From positions 3,844,001 through 3,908,000 of the forward strand of contig NZ_CP035913.1 of assembly GCF_004209755.1 (NCBI RefSeq): a stretch of 64,000 nucleotides of DNA, in the 5' to 3' direction. The notes beneath the pieces are model-generated. The model was not told the origin of the DNA and did no database searches. It worked only from the letters and a program-made list of their open reading frames with translations. The translations under genes and the position numbers were made by a program. This DNA comes from Pseudoduganella lutea (GTDB lineage: Bacteria > Pseudomonadota > Gammaproteobacteria > Burkholderiales > Burkholderiaceae_D). The first letter of the stretch is position 1; every line of letters starts with the position of its first letter. Below, one piece after another: positions 43,477 to 52,766 of the stretch.

Positions 43477-44469
43477 ATGTATGCGCAGATGGTGGAGACG
43501 GGGCTGAAGAACGTGCAGACGGCCGAATCGATGAGCGAGCAGGAGCGCGCCTTCCAGGCGCGCATCGACGACGGCATCAGGATCGAGCCGAAGGACTGGA
43601 TGCCGGAGGCGTATCGCAAGACGCTGATCCGCCAGATTTCCCAGCATGCCCACTCGGAAATCGTGGGGCAGCTGCCGGAGGGGAACTGGGTCACGCGCGC
43701 CCCCACGCTCAAGCGCAAGTCGATCCTGCTGGCAAAGATCCAGGATGAAGCGGGCCATGGCCTGTACCTGTACAGCGCGGCCGAAACGCTGGGCGTGTCG
43801 CGCGACGAGCTGCTGCAGGCCCTGCATTCCGGCAAGGCCAAGTATTCGAGCATCTTCAACTACCCCACGCTGTCGTGGGCTGACATGGGCGCCATCGGTT
43901 GGCTTGTCGACGGTTCCGCGATCATCAACCAGATCCCGCTGTGCCGCTGCTCGTATGGCCCGTATGCGCGGGCGATGATCCGCGTCTGCAAGGAAGAATC
44001 GTTCCACGCCCGGCAGGGCTACGACATCATGCTGGCCCTGTGCAACGGCACCCCGGAACAGAAGGCGATGGCGCAGGATGCGCTGAACCGCTGGTGGTGG
44101 CCGTCGCTGATGATGTTCGGCCCGTCGGACGCGCACTCCGTCAACAGCGCGCAATCGTCGCAATGGCGCATCAAGCTGTTTTCCAACGACGAGCTGCGCC
44201 AGCGCATGGTCGACCAGACCGTGCCGCAGGCCGAATTCCTGGGCCTGACGATTCCCGACCCCGACCTGAAGTGGAACGAGGAGCGCGGTCATTACGATTT
44301 CGGCGAGATCGACTGGCAGGAATTCCACGACGTTTTAAAGGGCAACGGCCCGTGCAACCGCGAGCGCCTGCGCACGCGCGTCAAGGCCTGGGACGATGGC
44401 GCGTGGTTCCGCGAAGCGCTGGTGGCGCATGCGGACAAAGCGGCAGCCAAAACACAAGAAGCAGCGTGA
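43477..44469 (+). CDS. paaA: Phenylacetyl-CoA epoxidase subunit PaaA
   Basis: A 330-residue catalytic subunit of the multicomponent oxygenase that epoxidises the ring of phenylacetyl-CoA. Di-iron ligands are seen in [13 protein letters not shown], in [17 protein letters not shown] (DExxH type) and in [13 protein letters not shown] (EExxH). It forms the core with PaaC, and PaaB bridges it. GAGGAGAC precedes the ATG. First gene of the plus-strand operon. Confidence 0.97.
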   Translation: MYAQMVETGLKNVQTAESMSEQERAFQARIDDGIRIEPKDWMPEAYRKTLIRQISQHAHSEIVGQLPEGNWVTRAPTLKRKSILLAKIQDEAGHGLYLYSAAETLGVSRDELLQALHSGKAKYSSIFNYPTLSWADMGAIGWLVDGSAIINQIPLCRCSYGPYARAMIRVCKEESFHARQGYDIMLALCNGTPEQKAMAQDALNRWWWPSLMMFGPSDAHSVNSAQSSQWRIKLFSNDELRQRMVDQTVPQAEFLGLTIPDPDLKWNEERGHYDFGEIDWQEFHDVLKGNGPCNRERLRTRVKAWDDGAWFREALVAHADKAAAKTQEAA

Positions 44470-44479
44470 GGAGACAGCA

Positions 44480-44764
44480 ATGAGCAAGGAATGGCCCCTG
44501 TGGGAAGTGTTCATCCGCAGCCAGCATGGCCTGGCCCACAAGCATGTGGGCAGCCTGCATGCGCCGGATGCGGAAATGGCGATCAATAACGCGCGCGACG
44601 TCTATACGCGGCGCAACGAGGGCGTGTCGATCTGGGTCGTGCGCGCGGCGGACATCGTCGCCAGCAGCCCGTTCGACAAGGGCGCGCTGTTCGAGCCCGC
44701 CAACAGCAAGGTGTACCGCCATCCCACCTTCTTCCCGATGCCGGAAGAAGTGAAAAACCTGTAA
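44480..44764 (+). CDS. paaB: Phenylacetyl-CoA epoxidase subunit PaaB
   Basis: A 94-residue structural subunit, MSKEWPLWEVFIRSQHGLAH at the N-terminus followed by HVGSLHAPDAEMAINNARDVYTRR, typical of PaaB. It is needed to assemble the epoxidase complex. GAGGAGAC lies upstream; it begins 10 bases after paaA. Confidence 0.96.
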   Translation: MSKEWPLWEVFIRSQHGLAHKHVGSLHAPDAEMAINNARDVYTRRNEGVSIWVVRAADIVASSPFDKGALFEPANSKVYRHPTFFPMPEEVKNL

Positions 44765-44773
44765 GGCCGGACA

Positions 44774-45526
44774 ATGGACGCGAGAATCCCGTATCTGCTG
44801 CGCCTGGGCGACAACGCCCTCGTGCTGAGCCAGCGCCTGTCCGAATTGTGCGGCAAGGGCCCTGCGCTGGAAGAAGACATGGCGCTGACGAACGTCGCGC
44901 TCGACCTGCTGGGCCAGGCGCGCCTGTGGCTCACCTATGCCGGCGAGCTGGAAGGGCAGGGGCGCGACGAGGATGCGCTGGCCTACCGGCGCGACACGCA
45001 GGATTTCCACAACGTGCTGCTGGTCGAACAGCCGAACGGCAATTACGCGCACACGCTCGTTCGCCAGTTCTACTTCGATACGTGGCACTACTTCCTGATC
45101 GGCGCGCTGGTGAAATCGGCCGATCCGCGCATCGCGGAAATCGCCGAAAAGTCGCTGAAGGAAGTCACGTACCACCTGCGCCGCAGCGGCGACCTGGTCG
45201 TGCGCCTCGGCGACGGCACGGCGCTCAGCCACGACTACACGCAGACCGCCGCCGACGAGCTGTGGATGTACACGGGCGAGGTGTTCAACTACGACACGGT
45301 GGATGAAGCAATGGTCGCCGCCGGCATCGCGCCGCCGGCCGCCGAACTGCGCGCGCAATGGCTGGCCCACGTGGGCGACATCTTCGCCGAGGCCACGCTG
45401 GCGATGCCGTCGCCGGATGCGTGGATGCAGAAGGGCGGCAAGCAGGGCCGGCACAGCGAGCACCTGGGCTACCTGCTGGCGGAAATGCAGTTCCTGCAGC
45501 GCGCCTACCCGAACGCAAGCTGGTGA
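44774..45526 (+). CDS. paaC: Phenylacetyl-CoA epoxidase subunit PaaC
   Basis: A 250-residue ferritin-like subunit that pairs with PaaA; it keeps the four-helix fold but not the catalytic metal site. Seen are YLLRLGDNALVLSQRLSELC, DLLGQARLWLTYAGEL and HDYTQTAADELWMYTGEVFNYD. It begins 9 bases after the paaB stop. Confidence 0.96.
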   Translation: MDARIPYLLRLGDNALVLSQRLSELCGKGPALEEDMALTNVALDLLGQARLWLTYAGELEGQGRDEDALAYRRDTQDFHNVLLVEQPNGNYAHTLVRQFYFDTWHYFLIGALVKSADPRIAEIAEKSLKEVTYHLRRSGDLVVRLGDGTALSHDYTQTAADELWMYTGEVFNYDTVDEAMVAAGIAPPAAELRAQWLAHVGDIFAEATLAMPSPDAWMQKGGKQGRHSEHLGYLLAEMQFLQRAYPNASW

Positions 45527-45531
45527 CGGCC

Positions 45532-46074
45532 ATGATGACCACCGCACTGGATGAAGCCATTGTGTGGACGTGGCTCGCGGACGTGGCCGACCCCGAGATT
45601 CCCGTGATCTCGGTCGTCGACCTCGGCATCGTACGCGCCGTCGATGTGGACGACGCCGCCGTCACCGTCACGCTCACGCCCACGTACTCCGGCTGCCCGG
45701 CCACGCACGTGATCGAAGCGGCCGTGCGCGAGGCATTGCAGGCGCATGGCGTGGAAGACGTGCGCATCGTCACGCAACTGTCGCCGGCGTGGACCACGGA
45801 CTGGCTCAGCGCGGAAGGAAAACGCAAGCTGCAAGGCTACGGCATCGCCCCGCCCGCGCAGCAGGTGATCGATATCTCCGGCCTGCGCGGTGGGCTGGCT
45901 GCGGCGGTATCTCGTTCCAACCTGCGTCGAGCCAGCATCGCACCCGCGATCGCCTGCCCCCACTGCGGCTCCACGCACACGGAGCTCACGAGCCAGTTTG
46001 GTTCCACCCCGTGCAAGGCGCTGTACCGGTGCCGCGATTGCCGGGAACCGTTCGATTACTTCAAGTGCCACTGA
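45532..46074 (+). CDS. paaD: Phenylacetate pathway protein PaaD
   Basis: A 180-residue MIP18/DUF59-type protein thought to help insert iron-sulfur centres into the epoxidase system. The N-terminal domain has ADVADPEIPVISVVDLGIVR and PTYSGCPATHVIE. The C-terminus carries a zinc-ribbon-like CPHCGSTHTE, CKALYRCRDC, FKCH. Two adjacent ATG codons (45532 and 45535) are possible starts, 5 or 8 bases after the paaC stop. Confidence 0.94.
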   Translation: MMTTALDEAIVWTWLADVADPEIPVISVVDLGIVRAVDVDDAAVTVTLTPTYSGCPATHVIEAAVREALQAHGVEDVRIVTQLSPAWTTDWLSAEGKRKLQGYGIAPPAQQVIDISGLRGGLAAAVSRSNLRRASIAPAIACPHCGSTHTELTSQFGSTPCKALYRCRDCREPFDYFKCH

Positions 46075-46080
46075 CCCGGT

Positions 46081-46157
46081 AAGGAAATGAGTAACGCAGA
46101 TGAGCAAGTTCCATCCAGGGCAAGGAAAGAGTAACTGAGATGAGCAAATTCCATTCA
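46081..46157 (+). repeat. 40-bp tandem duplication of the paaE leader and first codons
   Basis: Copy 1 (46081-46117) and copy 2 (46122-46157) share AAGGAAA, GAGTAAC, GATGAGCAA and TTCCAT with few differences and repeat at a 40-base period. Copy 1 therefore carries its own ribosome site and start codon (46100), giving a 12-codon reading frame, MSKFHPGQGKSN, that stops 2 bases before the true paaE ATG. Confidence 0.85.
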
Positions 46158-47222
46158 TTGACCGTCGCCCGCGTGCACAACGAAACGCGCGACTGCATCG
46201 CCGTCACGTTCGCCGTGCCGCCCGAGCTGCGCGACAGTTTTCAATACCAGCAGGGCCAGCACCTGACCCTGCGGGCGAAGATCGGCGACGAAGACGTGCG
46301 CCGCTCGTATTCCATCTGTTCCGCCGTGCAGGATGGCGCCCTGCGGGTGGCCATCAAGCGCACGCCGGGCGGCATGTTTTCGTGCTGGGCCAACGAATCG
46401 CTGAAGCAGGGCGCCGTCATCGACGTGATGCCGCCGATGGGCCACTTCAACGTGCCGCTGGCCGCGGACAATGAGCGGAACTACCTGGCCTTTGCGGCCG
46501 GCAGCGGCATCACGCCGATCCTGTCGATCGTGAAGACCACGCTGATGACGGAGCCGCGCAGCCGGTTCACGCTGGTCTACGGCAACCGCTCGTCGTCGTC
46601 GATGATGTTCCGCAACGAACTGATGGAACTGAAGGACCTGTACCTGGGGCGCCTCAACCTCGTCTACGTGATGAGCCGCGAACAGCAGGACATCGAACTC
46701 TTCAACGGCCGCATCACAAAGGAAAAGACCGCGGCCTTCCTGCAACAGTGGATCGACATCGCCGACTACGACACCGCCTTCATCTGCGGGCCCGAAGACA
46801 TGATGCTCGGCGTTTCCGAAGCGCTGCAGGAGGCGGGCATGCCGAAAGCGGCCATCAAGGTCGAGCTGTTCGCCGCATCGATCCCGAAGCACCAGCACAA
46901 GCCGCGCGCGCAGTTCGACGCGCAGGCGGCGCAACACCTCACCGAAGTCACCGTGATCCAGGATGGCAACGCGGCCACGTTCACGATGGAAAAGGACAAG
47001 GAATCGATCCTCGATGCTGGCCTGCGCGCCGGCCTGGAAATGCGCTATTCGTGCAAGGGCGGCGTGTGCTCCACATGCCGCTGCAAGGTGGTCGACGGCA
47101 AGGTGGACATGGACGTCAACTATGCGCTGGAAGACTACGAGATCGCCCGCGGCTTCGTGCTGAGCTGCCAGAGTTTTCCCGCCACGGACCGGGTGATTAT
47201 CGATTTTGATCAGGCGGAATAA
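46140..47222 (+). CDS. paaE: Phenylacetyl-CoA epoxidase reductase PaaE
   Basis: A 360-residue reductase that passes electrons from NADPH to the PaaAC di-iron centre. It has an FAD domain (DVRRSYSICSAV), an NAD(P) domain (FAAGSGITPILSIVKTTL, FICGPEDMM) and a C-terminal plant-type 2Fe-2S domain (YSCKGGVCSTCRCKV, LSCQSFP). AAGGAAAG lies upstream within the duplicated leader. Confidence 0.96.
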   Translation: MSKFHSLTVARVHNETRDCIAVTFAVPPELRDSFQYQQGQHLTLRAKIGDEDVRRSYSICSAVQDGALRVAIKRTPGGMFSCWANESLKQGAVIDVMPPMGHFNVPLAADNERNYLAFAAGSGITPILSIVKTTLMTEPRSRFTLVYGNRSSSSMMFRNELMELKDLYLGRLNLVYVMSREQQDIELFNGRITKEKTAAFLQQWIDIADYDTAFICGPEDMMLGVSEALQEAGMPKAAIKVELFAASIPKHQHKPRAQFDAQAAQHLTEVTVIQDGNAATFTMEKDKESILDAGLRAGLEMRYSCKGGVCSTCRCKVVDGKVDMDVNYALEDYEIARGFVLSCQSFPATDRVIIDFDQAE

Positions 47223-47260
47223 AGAGCCTGCAACGCAATTACAACCCAAGACAAAGGCCG

Positions 47261-47344
47261 GGGTCAGACCCGGCGGGGCGTAGCCGGGGTTTCAAGGAGC
47301 ATTGCTCCTTGCCGGCGAAGCGGTACTGGCCTGCAGGCCAGTAC
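47261..47344. repeat. Repeat cluster between paaE and paaG (truncated family B plus two palindromes)
   Basis: GGGGTCAGACCCGGCGGG (47261-47278) is the left half of the family B hairpin. It is followed by the palindrome CAAGGAGCA-T-TGCTCCTTG (47293-47311) and a 22-base perfect palindrome at 47323-47344 with half-site GTACTGGCCTG. The cluster fills most of the 165-base gap inside the paa operon and could cause partial termination or stabilise upstream mRNA. Confidence 0.75.
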
Positions 47345-47387
47345 TCCTTGACCCTTTCGTACCCTGAATTTAACAAGGAGCCAGCGA

Positions 47388-48197
47388 ATGACCTACCAGA
47401 ACATCCTGTTCCACATCGAGGCCGGCATCGCCACGCTGACGCTGAACCGCCCCGATAAACTGAACAGCTTCACGCAGGCGATGCATTTGGAAGTGCGCGA
47501 AGCCTTCGACCAGATGCGCGCGGACAAGAGCGTGCGCGTGCTGGTGCTGACCGGTGCAGGCCGCGGCTTCTGCGCGGGCCAGGACCTGTCGGACCGCGCG
47601 GTATCCGCCGGCGACCAGCCCGTGGACCTGGGCGACTCCGTGGAAAAATACTATGCGCCGCTGGTCATGGCGATCCAGGAGCTGCCGATGCCGGTGATCT
47701 GCGCCGTCAACGGCGTGGCGGCCGGTGCCGGCGCTAACCTGGCGCTGGCGTGCGACATCGTGCTGGCGGCGAAATCGGCATCGTTCATCCAGTCGTTCTG
47801 CAAGCTGGGCCTGATCCCCGACACGGGCGGCACGTGGCACCTGCCGCGGCTGGTCGGCCCGGCGCGGGCGAGGGGCCTGGCCATGCTGGGCGACAAACTG
47901 TCCGCCGACCGTGCGGAAGAATGGGGGCTGATCTGGAAGGCGCTGCCGGACGATGCGCTGATGACGGAGGCCATGGCCATGGCCGAACACTTCGCGTGCG
48001 CACCCACGAAAGGTCTGGCCTACACCAAGCGGGCCATGCAGCTCAGTGCCTGCAATGGCCTGCACGCCCAGCTGAAGCTGGAGACCGACATGATGCGCGA
48101 ACTGGGCAACAGCCACGACTACCGCGAAGGTGTCGATGCCTTTGTCTCGAAACGTACGCCGCACTTCAAGGGGAATGATGGCCGCACTGACCCGTGA
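47388..48197 (+). CDS. paaG: 1,2-epoxyphenylacetyl-CoA isomerase PaaG
   Basis: A 269-residue crotonase-family enzyme that turns the ring epoxide into oxepin-CoA. Family marks are TLNRPDKLNSFTQAMH, GRGFCAGQDLSDRAV (the FCAGQDL segment typical of PaaG) and GAGANLALACDIVLA. LGLIPDTGGTWHLPRLVG carries the active-site Asp. CAAGGAG precedes the ATG. It is separated from paaE by the repeat cluster. Confidence 0.95.
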   Translation: MTYQNILFHIEAGIATLTLNRPDKLNSFTQAMHLEVREAFDQMRADKSVRVLVLTGAGRGFCAGQDLSDRAVSAGDQPVDLGDSVEKYYAPLVMAIQELPMPVICAVNGVAAGAGANLALACDIVLAAKSASFIQSFCKLGLIPDTGGTWHLPRLVGPARARGLAMLGDKLSADRAEEWGLIWKALPDDALMTEAMAMAEHFACAPTKGLAYTKRAMQLSACNGLHAQLKLETDMMRELGNSHDYREGVDAFVSKRTPHFKGNDGRTDP

Positions 48198-49734
48198 TTC
48201 CATCATCGCCGTCGTCGGCTGTGGCGCCATGGGCGCCGGCATCGCCCAGGTGGCGGCCGCCGCCGGCCACGTCGTGAAACTGTACGATGCCCGCCCCGAT
48301 GCCCTGAACAAGGCGATCGACGACATCGCCGGCACGTTCGGCAAGCTGTCCGCGAAAGGAAAGATGAGCGTGGCCGATGCCGAAGCCGCGCGCGGCCGGC
48401 TGCACGCCGTGGCAACCATGGCGGAGCTGGGCGACGCGGCGCTCGTTATCGAAGCGATCGTCGAAGACCTGGGTGCCAAGCGTGCCCTGTTCGCGGAACT
48501 GGAAGGCATCATCGCCGACGATGCGATCCTCGCCACCAACACGTCGTCGATCTCGGTCACGGCGATCGCCGCGCCGCTGCGCCGCCCGGAACGGCTGGTG
48601 GGCATGCATTTCTTCAATCCGGTGCCGCTGATGGCGCTGGTGGAAATCGTCAGCGGCCTGGCCACCGGCCATGCCGCCGCGCAAACCGTGCACGACACGG
48701 CGGCGGCCTGGGGCAAGAATCCGGTGCACACGAAGTCCACGCCGGGCTTCATCGTCAACCGCGTTGCGCGGCCCTACTATGCCGAAGCGTGGCGGCTGCT
48801 GGGCGAAGGCGCCGGGGACACGGCCACGCTCGACGCCCTCATGCGCGAAGCGGGCGGTTTCCGCATGGGGCCTTTCGAGCTGATGGACCTGATCGGCCAC
48901 GACGTGAACTACGCCGTCACGAAATCCGTGTTCGACGCCTATTACGGCGACCCGCGCTTCACGCCTTCGGTGCTGCAGCGTGAAATGGTCGATGCCGGTT
49001 TCCTGGGCCGCAAGTCGGGCCGCGGCTTTTACCGTTATGCCGAGAACGCGGTGCCGCAACCGGCGAAATCCGAACCGAACTGCCCGCGGCCGGAATACGT
49101 GGGCTACAGCCTGGAAGCGGGTGCCAGCGGCGCATTGACGGCGCCGATGCTGGCCCGTTTAGAAGCGCACGGCCTGCACGTCACGCGGCGCACGTCCGCG
49201 GAAGGGCACCAGCACGGCGAAGCGCCGGCCTTCCACTGCAACGGCGCCGCCATTTACCTGACGGATGGCCGCACCGCCACGGCGCGCGCCCGCGCCAACC
49301 GGCATGACGACACCGTGGTGTTCGATCTCGTGCTGGACGCCGCCCATGCGACCCGCATCGCCATCGCCCGTGCGGACCAGTGCGGCGAAGCCGCCTACCA
49401 GGCCGCGGTGGCGCTGTTCCAGGCCGCCGGCTTCACGGTGACGCGGCTGGACGACGTGCCTGGCCTGGCCGTGATGCGCACCGTGGCGATGCTCGCCAAC
49501 GAGGCGGCGGACACGGTGTACCACGGCGTGTGCAGCGCGCAGGCCGTGGACATGGCGATGCAGAAAGGCGTCAATTATCCGAAAGGCCCACTCGCATGGG
49601 CCGAGGCGGTCGGCACCGATCACGTCGTCAAGGTGCTCGACAACCTGGCGGCCACCTATGGCGATGGCCGCTACCGCGTATCACCGCTGCTGCGCCGCCG
49701 GCAGGCCGGTCGAAAGGCGCTCCATGCCGAATGA
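48178..49734 (+). CDS. paaH: 3-hydroxyacyl-CoA dehydrogenase PaaH
   Basis: A 518-residue NAD-dependent dehydrogenase for 3-hydroxyadipyl-CoA. The Rossmann motif is VVGCGAMGAGIAQVAAAAGH; MHFFNPVPLMALVEIV with KSTPGFIVNRVARPYYAEA supplies the catalytic region, and two C-terminal dehydrogenase domains are present as in other PaaH proteins. It starts 20 bases before the paaG stop, with AGGGGA upstream. Confidence 0.95.
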   Translation: MAALTRDSIIAVVGCGAMGAGIAQVAAAAGHVVKLYDARPDALNKAIDDIAGTFGKLSAKGKMSVADAEAARGRLHAVATMAELGDAALVIEAIVEDLGAKRALFAELEGIIADDAILATNTSSISVTAIAAPLRRPERLVGMHFFNPVPLMALVEIVSGLATGHAAAQTVHDTAAAWGKNPVHTKSTPGFIVNRVARPYYAEAWRLLGEGAGDTATLDALMREAGGFRMGPFELMDLIGHDVNYAVTKSVFDAYYGDPRFTPSVLQREMVDAGFLGRKSGRGFYRYAENAVPQPAKSEPNCPRPEYVGYSLEAGASGALTAPMLARLEAHGLHVTRRTSAEGHQHGEAPAFHCNGAAIYLTDGRTATARARANRHDDTVVFDLVLDAAHATRIAIARADQCGEAAYQAAVALFQAAGFTVTRLDDVPGLAVMRTVAMLANEAADTVYHGVCSAQAVDMAMQKGVNYPKGPLAWAEAVGTDHVVKVLDNLAATYGDGRYRVSPLLRRRQAGRKALHAE

Positions 49735-50167
49735 TTCCGCAATGCAGATGAGCGCACAGGTCCTCGCCGAGGCGGCCGGCGCGGCGATGTTCGGCCGCGA
49801 TCCCGCCAGCCAGGGCCTGGGCATGACCTTGGACGAGATCCGCCCCGGTTATGCCCGCATGTCGATGCAGGTACGCTGCGACATGCTCAACGGCCACCGC
49901 ACCTGCCACGGCGGCTTCATCTTCGCCCTGGCGGACAGCGCATTCGCCTTTGCCTGCAACAGCCATAACCACAACACCGTGGGCGCGGGCTGCACCATCG
50001 ATTACCTGGCGCCGGGGCGCCAGGATGACCTGCTCACCGCCACGGCGGTCGAGCGGGCGCTCGCCGGCAGGACCGGCATCTACGACGTCGACGTCGTCAA
50101 CCAGGATGGCCTGCTGGTCGCCACGTTCCGGGGCAGGTCGCACCGCGTGGCGGGCACGGTCGTCTGA
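49724..50167 (+). CDS. paaI: Hydroxyphenylacetyl-CoA thioesterase PaaI
   Basis: A 147-residue hotdog-fold thioesterase. HRTCHGGFIFALADSAFAFACN is the active-site helix with its conserved Asp. It rescues CoA from dead-end hydroxyphenylacetyl-CoA esters. Its start overlaps the paaH stop by 11 bases; internal ATG codons close downstream are alternatives. Confidence 0.93.
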   Translation: MPNDSAMQMSAQVLAEAAGAAMFGRDPASQGLGMTLDEIRPGYARMSMQVRCDMLNGHRTCHGGFIFALADSAFAFACNSHNHNTVGAGCTIDYLAPGRQDDLLTATAVERALAGRTGIYDVDVVNQDGLLVATFRGRSHRVAGTVV

Positions 50168-50220
50168 CGATGACAGCCTGACGATCACTGAATCCGCAGC
50201 CTGAAACTGGAGAAGACAAC

Positions 50221-51531
50221 ATGGTTCAACGTAATCCGGCTCCCGGGGACCTGGAGCCGATCGAGCGCGCCAGCCGCGACGAGCTGCAGGCCCTGCAACT
50301 GGAACGCCTGAAGAAAACGCTGCGGCACGCCTACGAGAACGTGCCGCACTACCGCGCCGCCTTCCATGCGAAAGGCGTGCACCCGGAAGACCTGCGCACG
50401 CTGGCCGACCTGGCGAAATTCCCGTTCACGGACAAGAAGACGCTGCGCGACAACTACCCGTTCGGCCTGTTCGCCGTGCCGCGCGAACAGGTGGTGCGCA
50501 TCCACGCCTCGAGCGGCACCACCGGCAAGGCGACCGTTGTCGGCTACACGCAGAACGATATCGACACGTGGGCCAATGTCGTTGCCCGCTCGATCCGCGC
50601 CGCCGGCGGCCGCGCCGGCGACATGGTGCACATCTCGTATGGCTATGGCCTGTTCACGGGCGGCCTCGGGGCGCACTACGGCGCCGAACGGCTCGGCTGC
50701 ACGGTGATCCCCATGTCCGGCGGGCAGACGGAAAAGCAGGTGCAGCTGATCCGCGATTTCGCACCGTCGATCATCATGGTCACGCCGTCGTACATGCTCA
50801 ACATCATCGAGGAATTCCAGAAGCAGGGCATCGACCCCGCCGAATCGTCGCTGAAGGTGGGCATCTTCGGTGCCGAACCATGGACGGACGCGATGCGCGG
50901 CGAGATCGAACAGCGCGCCGGCATCGATGCGGTCGATATCTACGGTCTGTCCGAAGTGATGGGCCCCGGCGTGGCCAGCGAATGCATCGAAAGCAAGGAT
51001 GGCCCGGTGATCTGGGAAGACCATTTCTACCCGGAGATCATCGACCCGGAAACGGGCGAAGTACTGCCGGACGGTTCGGAGGGCGAGCTGGTATTCACGT
51101 CGCTGACGAAGGAGGCGATGCCGGTGATCCGCTATCGGACGAAAGACCTCACGCGCCTGCTGCCGCCCACGTCGCGCGCCATGCGCCGCATCGGCAAGAT
51201 CACGGGCCGGTCGGACGACATGCTGATCATCCGCGGCGTGAACGTGTTCCCCACGCAGATCGAGGAACTGATCCTGAAGATGCCGGACCTGGCGTCGCAG
51301 TACCAGCTGGTGGTTACCCGCGACGGGCACCTGGACAAGCTGGAGGTGATCGCCGAGCTGCGCCCGGACGTGCGCGAAACGGAAAGCCTCGCCCTGGCGC
51401 GCGAGCTGGAACACTGCATCAAGACCCATGTGGGCGTTTCCACCCGCGTCAGCGTGGTGGCCCCCAACGGTATCGAACGCACGCTGACGGGCAAGGCCCG
51501 CCGCGTGGTGGACAAACGACCGAGGAACTGA
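50221..51531 (+). CDS. paaK: Phenylacetate-CoA ligase PaaK
   Basis: A 436-residue AMP-forming ligase that activates phenylacetate, the entry step. The nucleotide loop is ASSGTTGKATVVGYT, and DIYGLSEVMGPGVASEC and YRTKDLTRLLPPTSR are the usual adenylation motifs, with GRSDDMLIIRGVNVFP at the hinge. GGAGAAG precedes the ATG. Confidence 0.96.
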   Translation: MVQRNPAPGDLEPIERASRDELQALQLERLKKTLRHAYENVPHYRAAFHAKGVHPEDLRTLADLAKFPFTDKKTLRDNYPFGLFAVPREQVVRIHASSGTTGKATVVGYTQNDIDTWANVVARSIRAAGGRAGDMVHISYGYGLFTGGLGAHYGAERLGCTVIPMSGGQTEKQVQLIRDFAPSIIMVTPSYMLNIIEEFQKQGIDPAESSLKVGIFGAEPWTDAMRGEIEQRAGIDAVDIYGLSEVMGPGVASECIESKDGPVIWEDHFYPEIIDPETGEVLPDGSEGELVFTSLTKEAMPVIRYRTKDLTRLLPPTSRAMRRIGKITGRSDDMLIIRGVNVFPTQIEELILKMPDLASQYQLVVTRDGHLDKLEVIAELRPDVRETESLALARELEHCIKTHVGVSTRVSVVAPNGIERTLTGKARRVVDKRPRN

Positions 51532-51555
51532 ACAGGAATCGAACAGGAAATGAAC

Positions 51556-52761
51556 ATGAACGAGGCTTACATCATCGATGCCATCCGTACGCCGTTCGGC
51601 CGCTTCGGCGGGGCATTGTCCGCCGTGCGCGCGGACGACCTGGCGGCGATCCCGATCCGCGCGCTGGTCGAGCGCAATCCCGGCGTGGACTGGCGCAGGG
51701 TCGACGACGTGCTGTACGGCTGCGCCAACCAGGCCGGTGAGGACAACCGCAACGTGGGCCGCATGGCCGCGCTGCTGGCCGGCCTGCCGCCGGAGGTGCC
51801 GGGCAACACGATCAACCGCCTGTGCGGCTCCAGCCTCGATGCCATCGGCACCGCGGCGCGGGCGATCCGGGCCGGCGAAGCGCACCTCGTCATCGCCGGC
51901 GGCGTCGAGAGCATGACGCGCGCGCCATTCGTGATGGGCAAGGCCGACAGCGCGTTTTCCCGCACGGCGAAGATCGAGGATACGACGATCGGCTGGCGCT
52001 TCGTGAACCCGAAGATGAAGGAATTGCACGGCATCGACAGCATGCCGGAGACGGCGGAAAACGTGGCGCAGGAATTCGGCGTGAACCGTGCCGACCAGGA
52101 TGCGTTCGCGTTGCGCAGCCAGCAGCGGTGGGCCGCGGCCCATGCCGCCGGCCTGTTGAACGACGAGATCGTGCCTGTCACGCTGCATTCGAAGAAGGGC
52201 GAATCGACGGTGTTCGATACGGATGAGCATCCGCGCCCGGGTACGACGCTCGAGCAGCTGGGCAAGCTGAAAGGCGTGGTGCGGCCGGATGGCACCGTCA
52301 CCGCCGGCAATGCATCGGGCGTCAACGATGGCGCGTGCGCGCTGCTGCTGGCATCGCGTGAGGCGGTCGAGCAGTATGGCCTGACGCCGCGTGCAAAAGT
52401 GCTGGGCATGGCAGTGGCCGGGCTGGCGCCGCGCATCATGGGCTTCGGGCCGTCGCCGGCATCGAAGAAGGTGCTGGCGCAACTGGGGCTGACGATCGAC
52501 CAGATGGATGTGATCGAACTGAACGAAGCATTCGCGGCGCAGGGCCTGGCCGTGATGCGCGACCTGGGCCTGGCCGACGATGCAGCGCACGTGAACCCGA
52601 ACGGCGGCGCGATCGCCATCGGCCATCCGCTGGGCGCCTCCGGCGCGCGGCTCGTCACGGCGGCCGTCAATCAGCTCGAACGCGCCGGCGGGCGGTACGC
52701 GCTGTGCACGATGTGCATCGGCGTGGGCCAGGGCATTGCGCTCGTCATCGAACGGGTGTGA
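51556..52761 (+). CDS. paaJ: 3-oxoadipyl-CoA/3-oxo-5,6-dehydrosuberyl-CoA thiolase PaaJ
   Basis: A 401-residue thiolase that acts twice in the pathway to release acetyl-CoA. The nucleophilic Cys is in INRLCGSSLDA, GGVESMTRAPFVM is the typical loop, the His is in GGAIAIGHPLGASGAR, and the second Cys is in CTMCIGVGQG. The ATG at 51556 has AGGA 7 bases upstream; an ATG 6 bases earlier is too close to it. Confidence 0.95.
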   Translation: MNEAYIIDAIRTPFGRFGGALSAVRADDLAAIPIRALVERNPGVDWRRVDDVLYGCANQAGEDNRNVGRMAALLAGLPPEVPGNTINRLCGSSLDAIGTAARAIRAGEAHLVIAGGVESMTRAPFVMGKADSAFSRTAKIEDTTIGWRFVNPKMKELHGIDSMPETAENVAQEFGVNRADQDAFALRSQQRWAAAHAAGLLNDEIVPVTLHSKKGESTVFDTDEHPRPGTTLEQLGKLKGVVRPDGTVTAGNASGVNDGACALLLASREAVEQYGLTPRAKVLGMAVAGLAPRIMGFGPSPASKKVLAQLGLTIDQMDVIELNEAFAAQGLAVMRDLGLADDAAHVNPNGGAIAIGHPLGASGARLVTAAVNQLERAGGRYALCTMCIGVGQGIALVIERV

Positions 52762-52766
52762 CGCGC

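Noticed and set aside
42427..44328. Longer minus-strand start giving paaX about 320 extra residues
   Set aside because: The extension overlaps paaA and is its antisense; PaaX similarity starts at 43356.
46087..46134. Second small frame (15 codons) in the paaE leader
   Set aside because: Out of phase with the duplicated start region and no good ribosome spacing; the 12-codon frame from 46100 is better placed.
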